Shown piece after piece: positions 17,832 through 26,501 of a stretch of 64,000 nt of DNA. This DNA is from Blastocatellia bacterium. GTDB taxonomy: Bacteria; Acidobacteriota; Blastocatellia; UBA7656. Position numbers and translations under genes: made by a program. The notes below the pieces were generated by a model. It searched no databases, was not told the DNA's origin, and saw only the letters and a list, made by a program, of their open reading frames with translations. Location of the stretch: assembly GCA_035275065.1 (NCBI GenBank), contig DATENM010000027.1:1-64000 (forward strand), given 5' to 3'. Numbering within the stretch: the first letter of the stretch is position 1; each line of letters opens with the position of its first letter.

Positions 17832-18585
17832 GATAGCCGCTCCCCGATTCCAGGCTGTCGCCTGCAAAGTGAATGAAGACTTCGCCCAGCGTCGCCTCCG
17901 GTTTCCCGATGACGGCTTTAAGGCGAGCCGGCGTGTCGGCGATCACCACCTTGCCCCGATGCATGATGGCGATACGATTGCACAGGTGATCCGCTTCTTC
18001 CATGTCGTGCGTCGTCAGAAAAATCGTCGTGCCATATTCGTCGCGCAGCCGCTCGATATGCCGCCAGACCGCCTGACGCGCCAGCGGGTCGAGTCCGCCC
18101 GTCGGCTCGTCAAGAAACAACAGGCGCGGGCGGTGCAGAGTGGATTGAGCAATCTCAAGACGGCGGATCATGCCGCCTGAGTATTGCCTGACCAGTTTGT
18201 CGGCGGCCTCGGTCAGTCCGACCATTTGTAATGCTTCTGACAATCGCGCCTCTCGCAGTCGTGGCGGAATGTCGTAGAGCTTGGCGAAGATTAGCAGGTT
18301 TTCGTACCCCGTGAGCGAGCCATCAACCGAGACGAGCTGCGGAACATAGCCGATCAAGCGCCGCACGGCACCCGACTGTTTCAGCACGTCCAGCCCGGCG
18401 ATTGATGCTTGGCCTGATGTCGGCGGCAGCAGTGTGGTCAACATCTTGATGACGGTCGTCTTGCCGGCGCCGTTTGGCCCCAGCAGGCCAAACGCCTCGC
18501 CCGGCTCTATCGCGATTGTCAGGCCATCAACCGCCGTGAGCTTGCCATATTTTCGAGTGAGCGCCGATGTTTCGATTACCTTCAT
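17788..18585 (-). CDS. ABC exporter ATPase (DrrA-type)
   Basis: 265 residues starting MKVIETSALTRKYG. Walker A GPNGAGKTT, Q-loop YVPQ, signature YSGGMIRRLEIA, Walker B LLFLDEPTGGLD and switch His in LTTHDMEEADH are intact. The DrrA-type C-terminal motif (PATLGEVFIHFAG) is present. An upstream in-frame extension to 18693 lacks conservation. Partner of the adjacent permease; their shared operon with fhaA may be incidental. Confidence 0.92.
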   Translation of the reverse strand: MKVIETSALTRKYGKLTAVDGLTIAIEPGEAFGLLGPNGAGKTTVIKMLTTLLPPTSGQASIAGLDVLKQSGAVRRLIGYVPQLVSVDGSLTGYENLLIFAKLYDIPPRLREARLSEALQMVGLTEAADKLVRQYSGGMIRRLEIAQSTLHRPRLLFLDEPTGGLDPLARQAVWRHIERLRDEYGTTIFLTTHDMEEADHLCNRIAIMHRGKVVIADTPARLKAVIGKPEATLGEVFIHFAGDSLESGSGYRETSRGRRAARRLG

Positions 18586-18720
18586 CCTGGGTCTCGCGCG
18601 AGGCGTCTGCGTCAGTTCGGTTTGCAAACGACCCTGCGAGCCTAATGGATTGCGCGGACTTTTCGCAACCGTATCGAGGCGGCAGCGCTCCATCGGAACT
18701 GTAATTGGCTTAACAGTACA

Positions 18721-18853
18721 CAGGGCCTATTCATTCTCGAATAGCCATCGGATATAAACCGCCAAGACGCCAAGACCGCCAAGAGAACACAAAGTTCCTC
18801 TTGGCGGTCTTGGCGTCTTGGCGGTTCAAGTCTGGAGAATGAATAGACCCTGA
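18721..18853. repeat. Nested inverted repeat with CCAAGACG-type tandem units
   Basis: Inner arms 18757-18785 and 18798-18826 are perfect 29-bp reverse complements made of AACCGCCAAGACG-like units; the stem continues with GAAC/GTTC. Outer arms CAGGGCCTATTCATTCTC (18721-18738) and its near reverse complement at 18836-18853 frame it. The whole lies in the 374-base gap between two divergent genes (18586-18959), which otherwise holds only the promoter at 18870. Confidence 0.92.
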
Positions 18854-18869
18854 ACAGTACAGCCCTTCA

Positions 18870-18898
18870 TTGCGTCCCCTGGTTTGCAATGCTATACT
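18870..18898 (+). promoter_or_regulatory. Sigma-70 promoter for the methyltransferase/molybdenum storage operon
   Basis: TTGCGT and TATACT are separated by exactly 17 bases, with an extended TGC before the -10. It lies 62 bases upstream of the ATG at 18960. Confidence 0.7.
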
Positions 18899-18959
18899 CA
18901 GCCCCCATCTTAGGTTTTAGGCAGAGCTTCATACGGATAAGGGAATAGCGTTAACTGTC

Positions 18960-20666
18960 ATGAGCAAAGACGACGAGGCATGGTCTGAGCCACCTGCCAA
19001 TAGCAACTCTGAGTTGTTCGATACGCAGGCTGCCGGCTTTGACGAGCGCGCCGGGTTGTCTGCCGATGTTTGCCGACAGATCGCTCGCAAAGTGATTGAG
19101 CTTGGCGAGGTCGCACCGGAGGACCTGCTGCTTGAAATCGGCGCGGGCACCGGCCAGATCGGTCAATGGCTCGGCGCAAGGGCGCGCTATGTCGGCCTTG
19201 ATCTGTCTGCCGGCATGCTTTTGGAATTCGCTCGCCGGTTAACCGGGAGCGAGGCCACAGGGACGCTGATTCAGGCGGATGCAAACCTGGCCTGGCCGGT
19301 TGTTGATGGCATGACGCGAGCCATTTTCGGCTCGCGGGTATTACACCTTCTCAATCCTCAGCGTGTCGCCGACCAGGCCACGCGCGTTGCTTCGCCCAAA
19401 GGCGCTACCTTGATCATCGGACGCATTAAGCGTCACCCCGACAGTGTTCGCGCGCGCATGGCGAGTGAGATGAATGAGCGGTTGCGCCGCCGTGGATATG
19501 AAACGCGCCGCGGAGAGCAAGGCGACCGGCAGCTTATCGAAGCGTGTTGCGAGCGCGGCGCTCAGCCCTTGCCGACTGTGACGGTGGCGTCATGGCAGTC
19601 ATCCGGCAGCCCGCGCCAATCACTGGCGTCGTGGCGCTCGATACAGAAAATGGGTGGACTGCCGCTCGCCGCGCGATTGCGCAACCTGGTGCTTGACGAA
19701 TTAGAAGACTGGGCAAGGACAGTGTTTGGCGAGCTCGACGAGCCGGTGGCCTCGGAAGAGACTTACGTGTTAAAGGTTTTGCGCTTTCCGCCTTCACCCG
19801 TCAAAAAGCGGTTGCTGGTCACCTCCCCCAAAGATAAAGAGCGATCACCTATGCAGAACGAACTTCTTACAGACCTCGGCAAATCGTTACTCGTTGGATC
19901 GCTCGATGACGAGCGACTGATGGCACAGACCGGCGAGCCGCCGGCCGTCCAGATTTTGCCGGAAGCCAATGTGATTAAAGTCGGCGGCCAGAGCTTCATT
20001 GATCGGGGCCGCGTCGCCGTCTTCCCGTTGATCGAGGAGATTGTCGCCAACCTCGGCCGCCATAAGATGATCATCGGCACGGGCGCGGGCACACGGGCGC
20101 GCCACGCTTACAGCGTCGGCCTCGACCTTGGATTGCCGACCGGCGTGCTGAGCGTGCTCGGCACCTTCGTCAGCATGCAGAACGCCCGGATGCTGAATTA
20201 CCTGCTCGCCAAGCATGGCATTCCGTTCATCGAGCCGGCGCAGTTCGCACAGTTGCCGCATTATCTGGCCGAGCGCGGGGCCGTCGTCTTCTTTGGTATG
20301 CCGCCTTACATTTACTGGCATCAGAACCCTGCGCTGGGGCGCATCCCGCCGCACCGCACAGACACCGGCACGTACCTGGTCAGCGAAGTCTTCGGCGCGA
20401 AATCGATGATCTTCGTCAAAGACGAAGACGGCCTCTACACCGCCGACCCGAAGAAGGACCGCCACGCCCGCTTTATCCCGAAGATCACGGTGGCAGAGCT
20501 GGCGGAGCTTGACCTGCAAGACGTGGTCGTCGAGCGCAGCATTCTCGAACTGTTGCCGCGGGCGACCTATCGCCGTTCGATTCAGGTCGTGAACGGCCTG
20601 AAACCCGGCAACCTGACGCGGGCGCTCGATGGCGAGCACGTCGGCACGATCATTACCGCGGATTGA
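18960..20666 (+). CDS. Methyltransferase fused to molybdenum storage protein subunit
   Basis: A single open frame of 568 codons. Residues 1-285 are a class I SAM-dependent methyltransferase: motif I LLLEIGAGTGQIG (residues 56-68) and the acidic post-I segment YVGLDLSAGML. From residue 298 (internal ATG 19851) the protein is an amino-acid-kinase-fold subunit very like the molybdenum storage protein of Azotobacter: VIKVGGQSFIDRG, MIIGTGAGTRARH, GRIPPHRTDTGTYLVSEVFG, FVKDEDGLYTADP and ALDGEHVGTIITAD. The linker (about residues 285-297) is unconserved. Either this is a true fusion, or translation also starts at 19851, where only a weak GAG site is seen. The storage protein packs molybdate into polyoxometalate clusters using ATP. 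The methyltransferase substrate is unknown. Confidence 0.82.
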   Translation: MSKDDEAWSEPPANSNSELFDTQAAGFDERAGLSADVCRQIARKVIELGEVAPEDLLLEIGAGTGQIGQWLGARARYVGLDLSAGMLLEFARRLTGSEATGTLIQADANLAWPVVDGMTRAIFGSRVLHLLNPQRVADQATRVASPKGATLIIGRIKRHPDSVRARMASEMNERLRRRGYETRRGEQGDRQLIEACCERGAQPLPTVTVASWQSSGSPRQSLASWRSIQKMGGLPLAARLRNLVLDELEDWARTVFGELDEPVASEETYVLKVLRFPPSPVKKRLLVTSPKDKERSPMQNELLTDLGKSLLVGSLDDERLMAQTGEPPAVQILPEANVIKVGGQSFIDRGRVAVFPLIEEIVANLGRHKMIIGTGAGTRARHAYSVGLDLGLPTGVLSVLGTFVSMQNARMLNYLLAKHGIPFIEPAQFAQLPHYLAERGAVVFFGMPPYIYWHQNPALGRIPPHRTDTGTYLVSEVFGAKSMIFVKDEDGLYTADPKKDRHARFIPKITVAELAELDLQDVVVERSILELLPRATYRRSIQVVNGLKPGNLTRALDGEHVGTIITAD

Positions 20667-20686
20667 TTAATCGAAAGGGGAGATCA

Positions 20687-21517
20687 TTGAGCGAAACGTC
20701 AAAGCCAACCGATGGGCGGCAACACCTCCAATCGCTGCTGATGCGCGAAAGCCTGCTCGATAAAGAGGTGCAGCGCGGCACAGAAACCCCCGTCTTCCGC
20801 ATGCTCCCTGACGCCCATGTGCTGAAGATCGGCGGGCGTTCGGTCCTCGACGCCGGGCGCGAGGTCGTCTATCCGGTTGTTGACGCCCTGGCCGAATGTC
20901 TGACGACCAAACGTTTGATCATCGGCACAGGCGGCGGCGCGCGCAGCCGCCACGTCTTCTCTATCGGCATTGACCTCGGCCTGCCGACCGGCGTGCTGGC
21001 GCAACTGGCGGCCGCCGACGCCCTGGCCAATGCCCACATCCTCGGCACACTGCTCGCCCCTCACGGGGTCGTCGCCATCCCGCCTGAAATCTTTGGACAC
21101 CTGTTGCCGCTTTTCATCAAGAGCGCGCCCGGCGTCATCTTCAATGGGGTGCCGCCCTTCTCACTCTGGGAGCATCCTCCGGCCACCGGGCGCATCCCGC
21201 CGCACCGCACAGACGCCGGCGTCTTCCTGCTCGCCGAATGCTTTGGCTGCGCCTCGCTGACGCTGGTTAAAGACGTGGATGGTTTGTACACCAGTGACCC
21301 CAAGCGCGATTCGGGCGCGTCGCTGATCCGCGAAATCAGCGTCACAGAGATTCGCCAGCGCCAGTTTGAGACGCTCCCCTTCGACCGCGTCGTGCTTGAC
21401 CTGCTCGACAACGCCAGGCTGCTGCGCTCGTTGCAACTGATCAATGGTCGCAAACCTGAGCTGATTGCCGCCGCGCTCAACGGCGAGCATGTAGGAACGG
21501 TTGTTTACAAAGGGTGA
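20687..21517 (+). CDS. Molybdenum storage protein, second subunit
   Basis: 276 residues, amino-acid-kinase fold. It shares the storage-protein core with the previous gene: VLKIGGRSVLDAGREVVYP, LIIGTGGGARSRH, GRIPPHRTDAGVFLLAECFG, LVKDVDGLYTSDPKRD, LNGEHVGTVVYKG. In Azotobacter the protein is an alpha3-beta3 hexamer of two such paralogues, so this pair probably makes a hetero-oligomer. TTG at 20687 is chosen because AAAGGGGAG lies just upstream; it follows the first subunit gene after 20 bases. No nitrogenase genes are in view; an orphan XdhC is the only other molybdenum-linked gene. Storage of tungstate is an alternative. Confidence 0.87.
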   Translation: MSETSKPTDGRQHLQSLLMRESLLDKEVQRGTETPVFRMLPDAHVLKIGGRSVLDAGREVVYPVVDALAECLTTKRLIIGTGGGARSRHVFSIGIDLGLPTGVLAQLAAADALANAHILGTLLAPHGVVAIPPEIFGHLLPLFIKSAPGVIFNGVPPFSLWEHPPATGRIPPHRTDAGVFLLAECFGCASLTLVKDVDGLYTSDPKRDSGASLIREISVTEIRQRQFETLPFDRVVLDLLDNARLLRSLQLINGRKPELIAAALNGEHVGTVVYKG

Positions 21518-21530
21518 TCTATTCAGTCTA

Positions 21531-23261
21531 TCAACGCTTCTGGCGCTTCTGCATGGCGTACATCTTTTGAATCTCTGCGACGGTTGTGGCGTCTTCGGGG
21601 GACTTGTCCTCGCGGATGAAGCCGACGACGCGCGGGAAACGCAAGGCCAGCCCTTTGCCCGCGTCATCAAGCGCCGCCGTATGAACCGGCGAGCGTGTGA
21701 TCTCGTCCGCCAGTATGGTGACGAGATGGCGCGGCTCGACCCAGACATCCGGCGACAGGCGCGAATCAACCCGCGCAGGCTTGTCGGTCACTGCCTGCTC
21801 GTCTAAGAGCTTTCTCAGCTTTATCCAGTTCGCCTCGCTGAGCCCGCTGCCGACTTTGCCGATGGTCTTGAAACTATCGGTCGCTTCGTCATAGGCCGCC
21901 GCGACGAATGAGCCGATCCCCAGGCGTGCGCGCATGCCGCGCCCACGCAGGTAGCCGACGATGATCGCATCAATGGTGTCGCTCAGCTCGCTTCCGTAGT
22001 TGCGCTTGAGCTTGATCCAGTTGTAATTTCTGCCGCCCGCCTGATAGGGCGAATCGAGCCGCTTGGCGATGATGCCTTCCTGACCGCCGCCCGTCTGTTC
22101 GTCGAAGAATTGCTGTAGGGCCTTGGCGCTGGCGACGATCTTTCGCTCGACAGGACGAATGCGGCCGTCGAAGCGGATCAGCTTTTCGAGCGCCAGGCGG
22201 CGCACCTCATAAGGCTTTGCCGTTTGATCCTTGCCGTCGGCGTAAAGCAGATCAAAGACAATGAAGGCCAGCGGCCAGGCTTCGGCCTTCTCGGCAATCT
22301 TGTGCTTGCGCTTGCGCTGGACGGTGACTTGGAAAGGATAGAACTCGCCGGTCGCCTCGTTGAAGGCCATCGCCTCGCCTTCGATGATGGCGGTGCGAGC
22401 GTTAATCTGTGCGGCCACCGCGGCGGCCAGGTCGGGGAACATGTCGGTCAGGCGTTCGAGATTGCGCGAGAAGATTTCGGCTTTGCCGCCGCGCCAATGA
22501 ACCTGGCAGCGAAACCCGTCGAGCTTGGCTTCGACGGCGCAGCGCCCGAGCTTCTTAAAGATCGCTTCGGCGTCTGGCAACCGCTCGGCCAGCATCATGC
22601 GAACGGGATTGCCGACCCGCACCCTGAACCGTTTCAGGCTACCGAGGCCATGCTCGCGCAGCGTCGTCAGCACAAGTCCGAGGTCTGAGCAGAGATTGTA
22701 AGCGCGCTCGATGACTTCGCGGGCCTGCCGACTGTCGTCTTGTGTGCGTGCGACGGCTTCAATGATCGTCGGGGTGCCGACGCCGAGGCGCAGACGCCCG
22801 ACGGCAAACCGTACCAGATAGCGCGCCGCGTGCGAGGCCGTCGCCTTGAGCAAGGCCGCAAGTTTCTCAACCTTCTTTTCGCTGCTTCCAGAGCCCGTCA
22901 TCCGGGCGATGTCGAGCAAGCCTTCGTAGGCGCGCAGCAAGGTCAGGCGGCTCTGTCGTTTCTTCGGCAAGAGCCCTTCGGCAACCAGCCCGAGGTCGCC
23001 TTGCTTTTTGTAAAGCTTGTTGACTTGCTCGGCTGATTTGCCGGTTACCTGGGCGATGGCGGCGGCGACCATGCGCTCGCCCATGCCGAGTTGTATGCCG
23101 GCGAAGGCGGGCGCGAGCTGCGCCTCCATCAGGTAGGCAATCGGGCCGATCTCTTCGGTCGTGGCTTTCTTATAGAGACTGCCGAGCAGATCGTACATCG
23201 CCGCCCGCCCGCTCGCCTTCTCCAGCTTTTCAAGATAAATCGTCAACTCATCAAAACGCAT
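21531..23261 (-). CDS. ATP-dependent DNA ligase, archaeal/LigB-like type
   Basis: 576 residues, three domains: N-terminal all-helical DNA-binding domain (1-200), adenylation domain with nucleophile Lys246 in EAKLDGFRCQVHW, then IIEGEAMAFN (motif III), FIVFDLLYADG (IIIa), EGIIAKRLDSPYQAGGRNYNWIKLKR (IV-V) and an OB domain with GSFVAAAYDEA and VWVEPRHLVTI. This is the single-chain ATP-dependent type common in archaea and scattered in bacteria, distinct from the NAD-dependent LigA that replicates bacterial DNA; it probably seals nicks in repair. GAGG lies five bases before the ATG. It converges on the molybdenum storage gene with a 13-base gap. Confidence 0.93.
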   Translation of the reverse strand: MRFDELTIYLEKLEKASGRAAMYDLLGSLYKKATTEEIGPIAYLMEAQLAPAFAGIQLGMGERMVAAAIAQVTGKSAEQVNKLYKKQGDLGLVAEGLLPKKRQSRLTLLRAYEGLLDIARMTGSGSSEKKVEKLAALLKATASHAARYLVRFAVGRLRLGVGTPTIIEAVARTQDDSRQAREVIERAYNLCSDLGLVLTTLREHGLGSLKRFRVRVGNPVRMMLAERLPDAEAIFKKLGRCAVEAKLDGFRCQVHWRGGKAEIFSRNLERLTDMFPDLAAAVAAQINARTAIIEGEAMAFNEATGEFYPFQVTVQRKRKHKIAEKAEAWPLAFIVFDLLYADGKDQTAKPYEVRRLALEKLIRFDGRIRPVERKIVASAKALQQFFDEQTGGGQEGIIAKRLDSPYQAGGRNYNWIKLKRNYGSELSDTIDAIIVGYLRGRGMRARLGIGSFVAAAYDEATDSFKTIGKVGSGLSEANWIKLRKLLDEQAVTDKPARVDSRLSPDVWVEPRHLVTILADEITRSPVHTAALDDAGKGLALRFPRVVGFIREDKSPEDATTVAEIQKMYAMQKRQKR

Positions 23262-23356
23262 GATTTCCTCAAGTCAGCCGCCGGCATCCATCCGATGATC
23301 AAGGGATAACTTCGAGATTGAATTGTCGCGTCCGGGGATAAAAATGTGATTGCCGC

Positions 23357-26272
23357 TTATGGGTCGGCGGTCGTACGTCGGCGATCATCATAAGAGGCAA
23401 GGCTGGCAATCGCGGCGATCAACTTTCTCGGCTCGGTCGGCTTGGGGAAGTAGTGTTGGAAGCCCGCGCTCAAGGCCCGCCGCCCTTCCTGTTCGCCCGC
23501 GTACCCGGTCAAGGCAATCGCAGGGATTTGCTTGCCCCGTTCTTGTGCGAGCCGCCGGGCCTTGGTTACCAGTGCGTAGCCGTCTTCATCCGGTAGACCG
23601 ATATCAGAGACGAGCACGTCGGGAATCCACTGCTCGACAATCTTTAATGCCTCGGAGGTGCGGGTTGCGGTTTTGACTTCAGCGCCATGCAAATCTACAA
23701 CGACGCGCAACATCTCCAGCGAATCCGGGTCATCTTCGACCAGCAGCAAACGTATGCCGAACAGCCGCCGCGCCGTGTCGCCCGGCGCGAGGGATTGATC
23801 TGACGTCGGAGCCTGCGAATGGCTCGCCCTGGCGATCAGCGGCAGCGTGACGGTAAAGGTCGCGCCGCGCTGCGGGCCATCACTATGCGCTTCGACGGTG
23901 CCGCCGTGCAACGCTGTCAGGTGGTGAACGATGGCCAGTCCCAAACCGAGCCCCCCATGTCTTCGCGTCCGCGAGCTGTCGGCCTGCCGGAAGTGGTCAA
24001 AGACGTGCGGCAAGAATTCCGCTGGAATCCCTTCGCCATTGTCCTCGACGGTGAGCCGGGCGTTGCCCTCTATAGACTCCAGGCGGCTCACGACACGCCC
24101 GCCTTTAGGCGTGAACTTGATGGCATTCGACAAAAGATTGACGACGATCTGCTGGAGGCGCTCCGGGTCGCCAGCGATGATGCAGGCGGCGCAATCGGGA
24201 ATGAACTCGATGTGTGTCTCCTTGGCGGCGGCTGCCGGGCGCACCATGTCAATCGCCGCCTGGACGATCTCGCCAAACTCGACGGGGGCGCTGTTCAGAC
24301 GCAGCTTGCCGGTGATGATGCGCGACACGTCGAGCAAGTCATCAACCAGTTTCGCCTGTGCCCGCGCATTGCGCTCAATCGTCTCCAGCGCGCGCCCAAC
24401 GTTCGACTCGTCGAGATTGCCCTGGCGCAGCAGTTGCGCCCAACCCATCATTGAGTTCAATGGCGTACGCAGTTCATGTGAAACGGTCGCGAGGAATTCG
24501 TCTTTGACGCGGTTCGCGGTCTCTGCTTCGGCGCGCGCATCGTGCTCGCGCAAGAGCAATTGCTCGCGCTCGACTTCGACCCGCTTGCGGTCGGTGATGT
24601 CGAGAAATACGCCGATGCAGCCGCGCACTTTGCCCTGCTCGTCTTTGAGCGGGATGGCGCGGCAGAGCTCATGAATCGCTGTGCCGTCGCTGCGAACGAT
24701 GGTCAGCTCTTCATCCAACATGGCGTGACCTTCGCGGCAGGCGCGCTGCATGGGCAATTCCGCCGAAGCCACTTCCTGGCCATTGCTAATGACCTTGAAT
24801 GACAGGCCAAGGGCGGTTGAATGGCTCTTCGATAGGTTCTGCTGCTGCTCGCTGCCGAGCATGCGGGCAAACTCGCGGTTGCCCCAAATATCTTTGCATT
24901 GCGGATCGAGCGCGATGCCGATGCCGATGGGCGCCGTGTCAATCAACGCCTGAAATTCCTCGATGCGACGCTGCAACTCGGAGTTGAGGTCTTTGATCTG
25001 CGCCTCGGCGCGCTTGCTCTCGGTGATATCGCTCAAAGAGGCGACCCAACCGACGACGTTTCCGGTGGCGTCGCGTTCGGGTTTGTAGGCGACGCGCATG
25101 AAGCGGCTGCCGACATCCCTGTAAGGCACTTCAGCCTCGTACTCAATCGCTTCGCCCTTTAACACCCTTTCGATGTAAGGAAGGATGGTTTTGTAAGCTT
25201 CTTCACCAATCACATCCGGGATGGATTGGCCAATGATCTGCTCAGGTCGCAAGCCGAATATATCGGCGTAGGCATGGTTGGCGAAAAGAAGGCGTTGGTC
25301 TCGGCTGCAATGAGTCAGCATGACCGGGGTAATGTCAGTGATCAGGCGAAGCTGACCCTGGTTGGCGCGCAAGGCTTCTTCGGCGTGGCGGCGCTCGCTG
25401 ACGATGGCGGCAAGCACCAGTGTCATGATCGCCACTGCCGCGACGAAGACTTGCAGAATCAACAGGGACTCGTTCGGCGTCGGCTCAACGAACGGGCCGT
25501 TGCCGCTCCTTGTGCCCCAGACAGCTATCGTCGCCAGTATGGCAATCGTCGTCGTCGCGCCGCGCGGCCCGAACCGGAAGGCTGCCCACAGGAGGAACGG
25601 CACGATCAAATGCTCTAAAGGGTAGCGGGCGATCCGCGGCAGCAGCCAGCCATCGAAGATGATGGCGGCGACGCTCGATGAGGAAGCGAGCAAGAGCAAG
25701 GCTTCACCAAGCCGCCTCAGTGACCAGCGCTCGGCCGGCCGGTCAAGCCAGGTCACCAGCAACGGCGTGACGACCAGCGCGCCGCCGCCATCACCGAGCC
25801 ACCAGGTCAGCCAGAGCGCGCCGAAGTTATCCCACGACGCGCCGCCGAGGCAGAGGCTCAGGTTGCCGATAGTCGCGCTGACGACGGTGCTGATTGCCGC
25901 AATGACGACGAATTTCAAGATGTCGGGCGTGCGATAAAACGGGCTGCGACCGACAAAGCGGCGCAGCAGGAAGACCGCCGTAACCGCCTCCAGGGTGTTG
26001 CCGGCGGCGATGCCGCTAGCGGTGATCAAAGAAACATCGGTCGCCAAATTCACCAGCAGCGCGCCGACAGCTATCGCCGGCGCAATGCGATAGCCGAGCA
26101 GCCAGACGGCGGCGATGGCAACGCCGGTCGGCGGCCAGACGGGAGAAACATTGGCGTGAAGAAAGGCGAGCGATAAGCCCAGCCGCGCGGAGCCGAAATA
26201 GACGGCGCAAACGGCCAGCAGCAACAGCGGGTAAAGGATTGGCCTGGATTTCGTAGCCGGCTCTCGGATCAT
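23357..26272 (-). CDS. Hybrid sensor histidine kinase: MASE1-PAS-PAS-HisKA-HATPase-REC
   Basis: 971 residues. Residues 10-300 are an eight-helix MASE1 sensor (SARLGLSLAFLHANVSPVWPPTGVAIA). Two PAS domains follow (about 310-435 and 440-570; GWVASLSDITESKRAE and GCIGVFLDITDRKRVE mark their ends). The H-box is FLATVSHELRTPLNSM; the ATPase has N-box NLLSNAIKFTPKGG, G1 DNGEGIP and G2 GGLGLGLAIV. A C-terminal receiver domain (about 850-965) has the acceptor Asp in VLVSDIGLPDEDG. A His-Asp relay within one protein is likely; the output partner is not adjacent. The signal is unknown. It lies 95 bases upstream of the ligase gene on the same strand. Confidence 0.93.
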   Translation of the reverse strand: MIREPATKSRPILYPLLLLAVCAVYFGSARLGLSLAFLHANVSPVWPPTGVAIAAVWLLGYRIAPAIAVGALLVNLATDVSLITASGIAAGNTLEAVTAVFLLRRFVGRSPFYRTPDILKFVVIAAISTVVSATIGNLSLCLGGASWDNFGALWLTWWLGDGGGALVVTPLLVTWLDRPAERWSLRRLGEALLLLASSSSVAAIIFDGWLLPRIARYPLEHLIVPFLLWAAFRFGPRGATTTIAILATIAVWGTRSGNGPFVEPTPNESLLILQVFVAAVAIMTLVLAAIVSERRHAEEALRANQGQLRLITDITPVMLTHCSRDQRLLFANHAYADIFGLRPEQIIGQSIPDVIGEEAYKTILPYIERVLKGEAIEYEAEVPYRDVGSRFMRVAYKPERDATGNVVGWVASLSDITESKRAEAQIKDLNSELQRRIEEFQALIDTAPIGIGIALDPQCKDIWGNREFARMLGSEQQQNLSKSHSTALGLSFKVISNGQEVASAELPMQRACREGHAMLDEELTIVRSDGTAIHELCRAIPLKDEQGKVRGCIGVFLDITDRKRVEVEREQLLLREHDARAEAETANRVKDEFLATVSHELRTPLNSMMGWAQLLRQGNLDESNVGRALETIERNARAQAKLVDDLLDVSRIITGKLRLNSAPVEFGEIVQAAIDMVRPAAAAKETHIEFIPDCAACIIAGDPERLQQIVVNLLSNAIKFTPKGGRVVSRLESIEGNARLTVEDNGEGIPAEFLPHVFDHFRQADSSRTRRHGGLGLGLAIVHHLTALHGGTVEAHSDGPQRGATFTVTLPLIARASHSQAPTSDQSLAPGDTARRLFGIRLLLVEDDPDSLEMLRVVVDLHGAEVKTATRTSEALKIVEQWIPDVLVSDIGLPDEDGYALVTKARRLAQERGKQIPAIALTGYAGEQEGRRALSAGFQHYFPKPTEPRKLIAAIASLASYDDRRRTTADP

Positions 26273-26433
26273 CTGACTTCAAGGATTGAGAGCCGCTTAA
26301 CCCGCGGCCCTGAACAGGAGATTGGTCACAATGCGATTTGCGTCCTCACCTGATTTTATCACTCTCGCGCTATCTTAGTAAAAGGCATCCTCAGCGGGCG
26401 GGGCAGGGAGTTCGCTTTGCCACCGCGAAGGAC

Positions 26434-26462
26434 TTGCATCGGGGCAAGAAAAAATGTAAAAA
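26434..26462 (+). promoter_or_regulatory. Sigma-70 promoter of the fad operon
   Basis: TTGCAT, a 17-base spacer and TAAAAA. The predicted start point falls inside the operator palindrome that follows, a usual arrangement for repression. Confidence 0.6.
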
Positions 26463-26463
26463 G

Positions 26464-26481
26464 TGAATGAACCATCATTCA
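26464..26481 (+). promoter_or_regulatory. FadR-type operator palindrome
   Basis: TGAATGAACCATCATTCA has perfect 7-base arms around a 4-base centre. It closely matches the Bacillus FadR (YsiA) box as I recall it, TGAATGA...TCATTCA. It sits between the promoter and the TetR gene, so the operon is probably self-repressed and induced by long-chain acyl-CoA (the acyl-CoA effector is known for Bacillus and Thermus FadR). Confidence 0.8.
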
Positions 26482-26501
26482 TTTTTTGGAAAGGATCAAC
26501 G

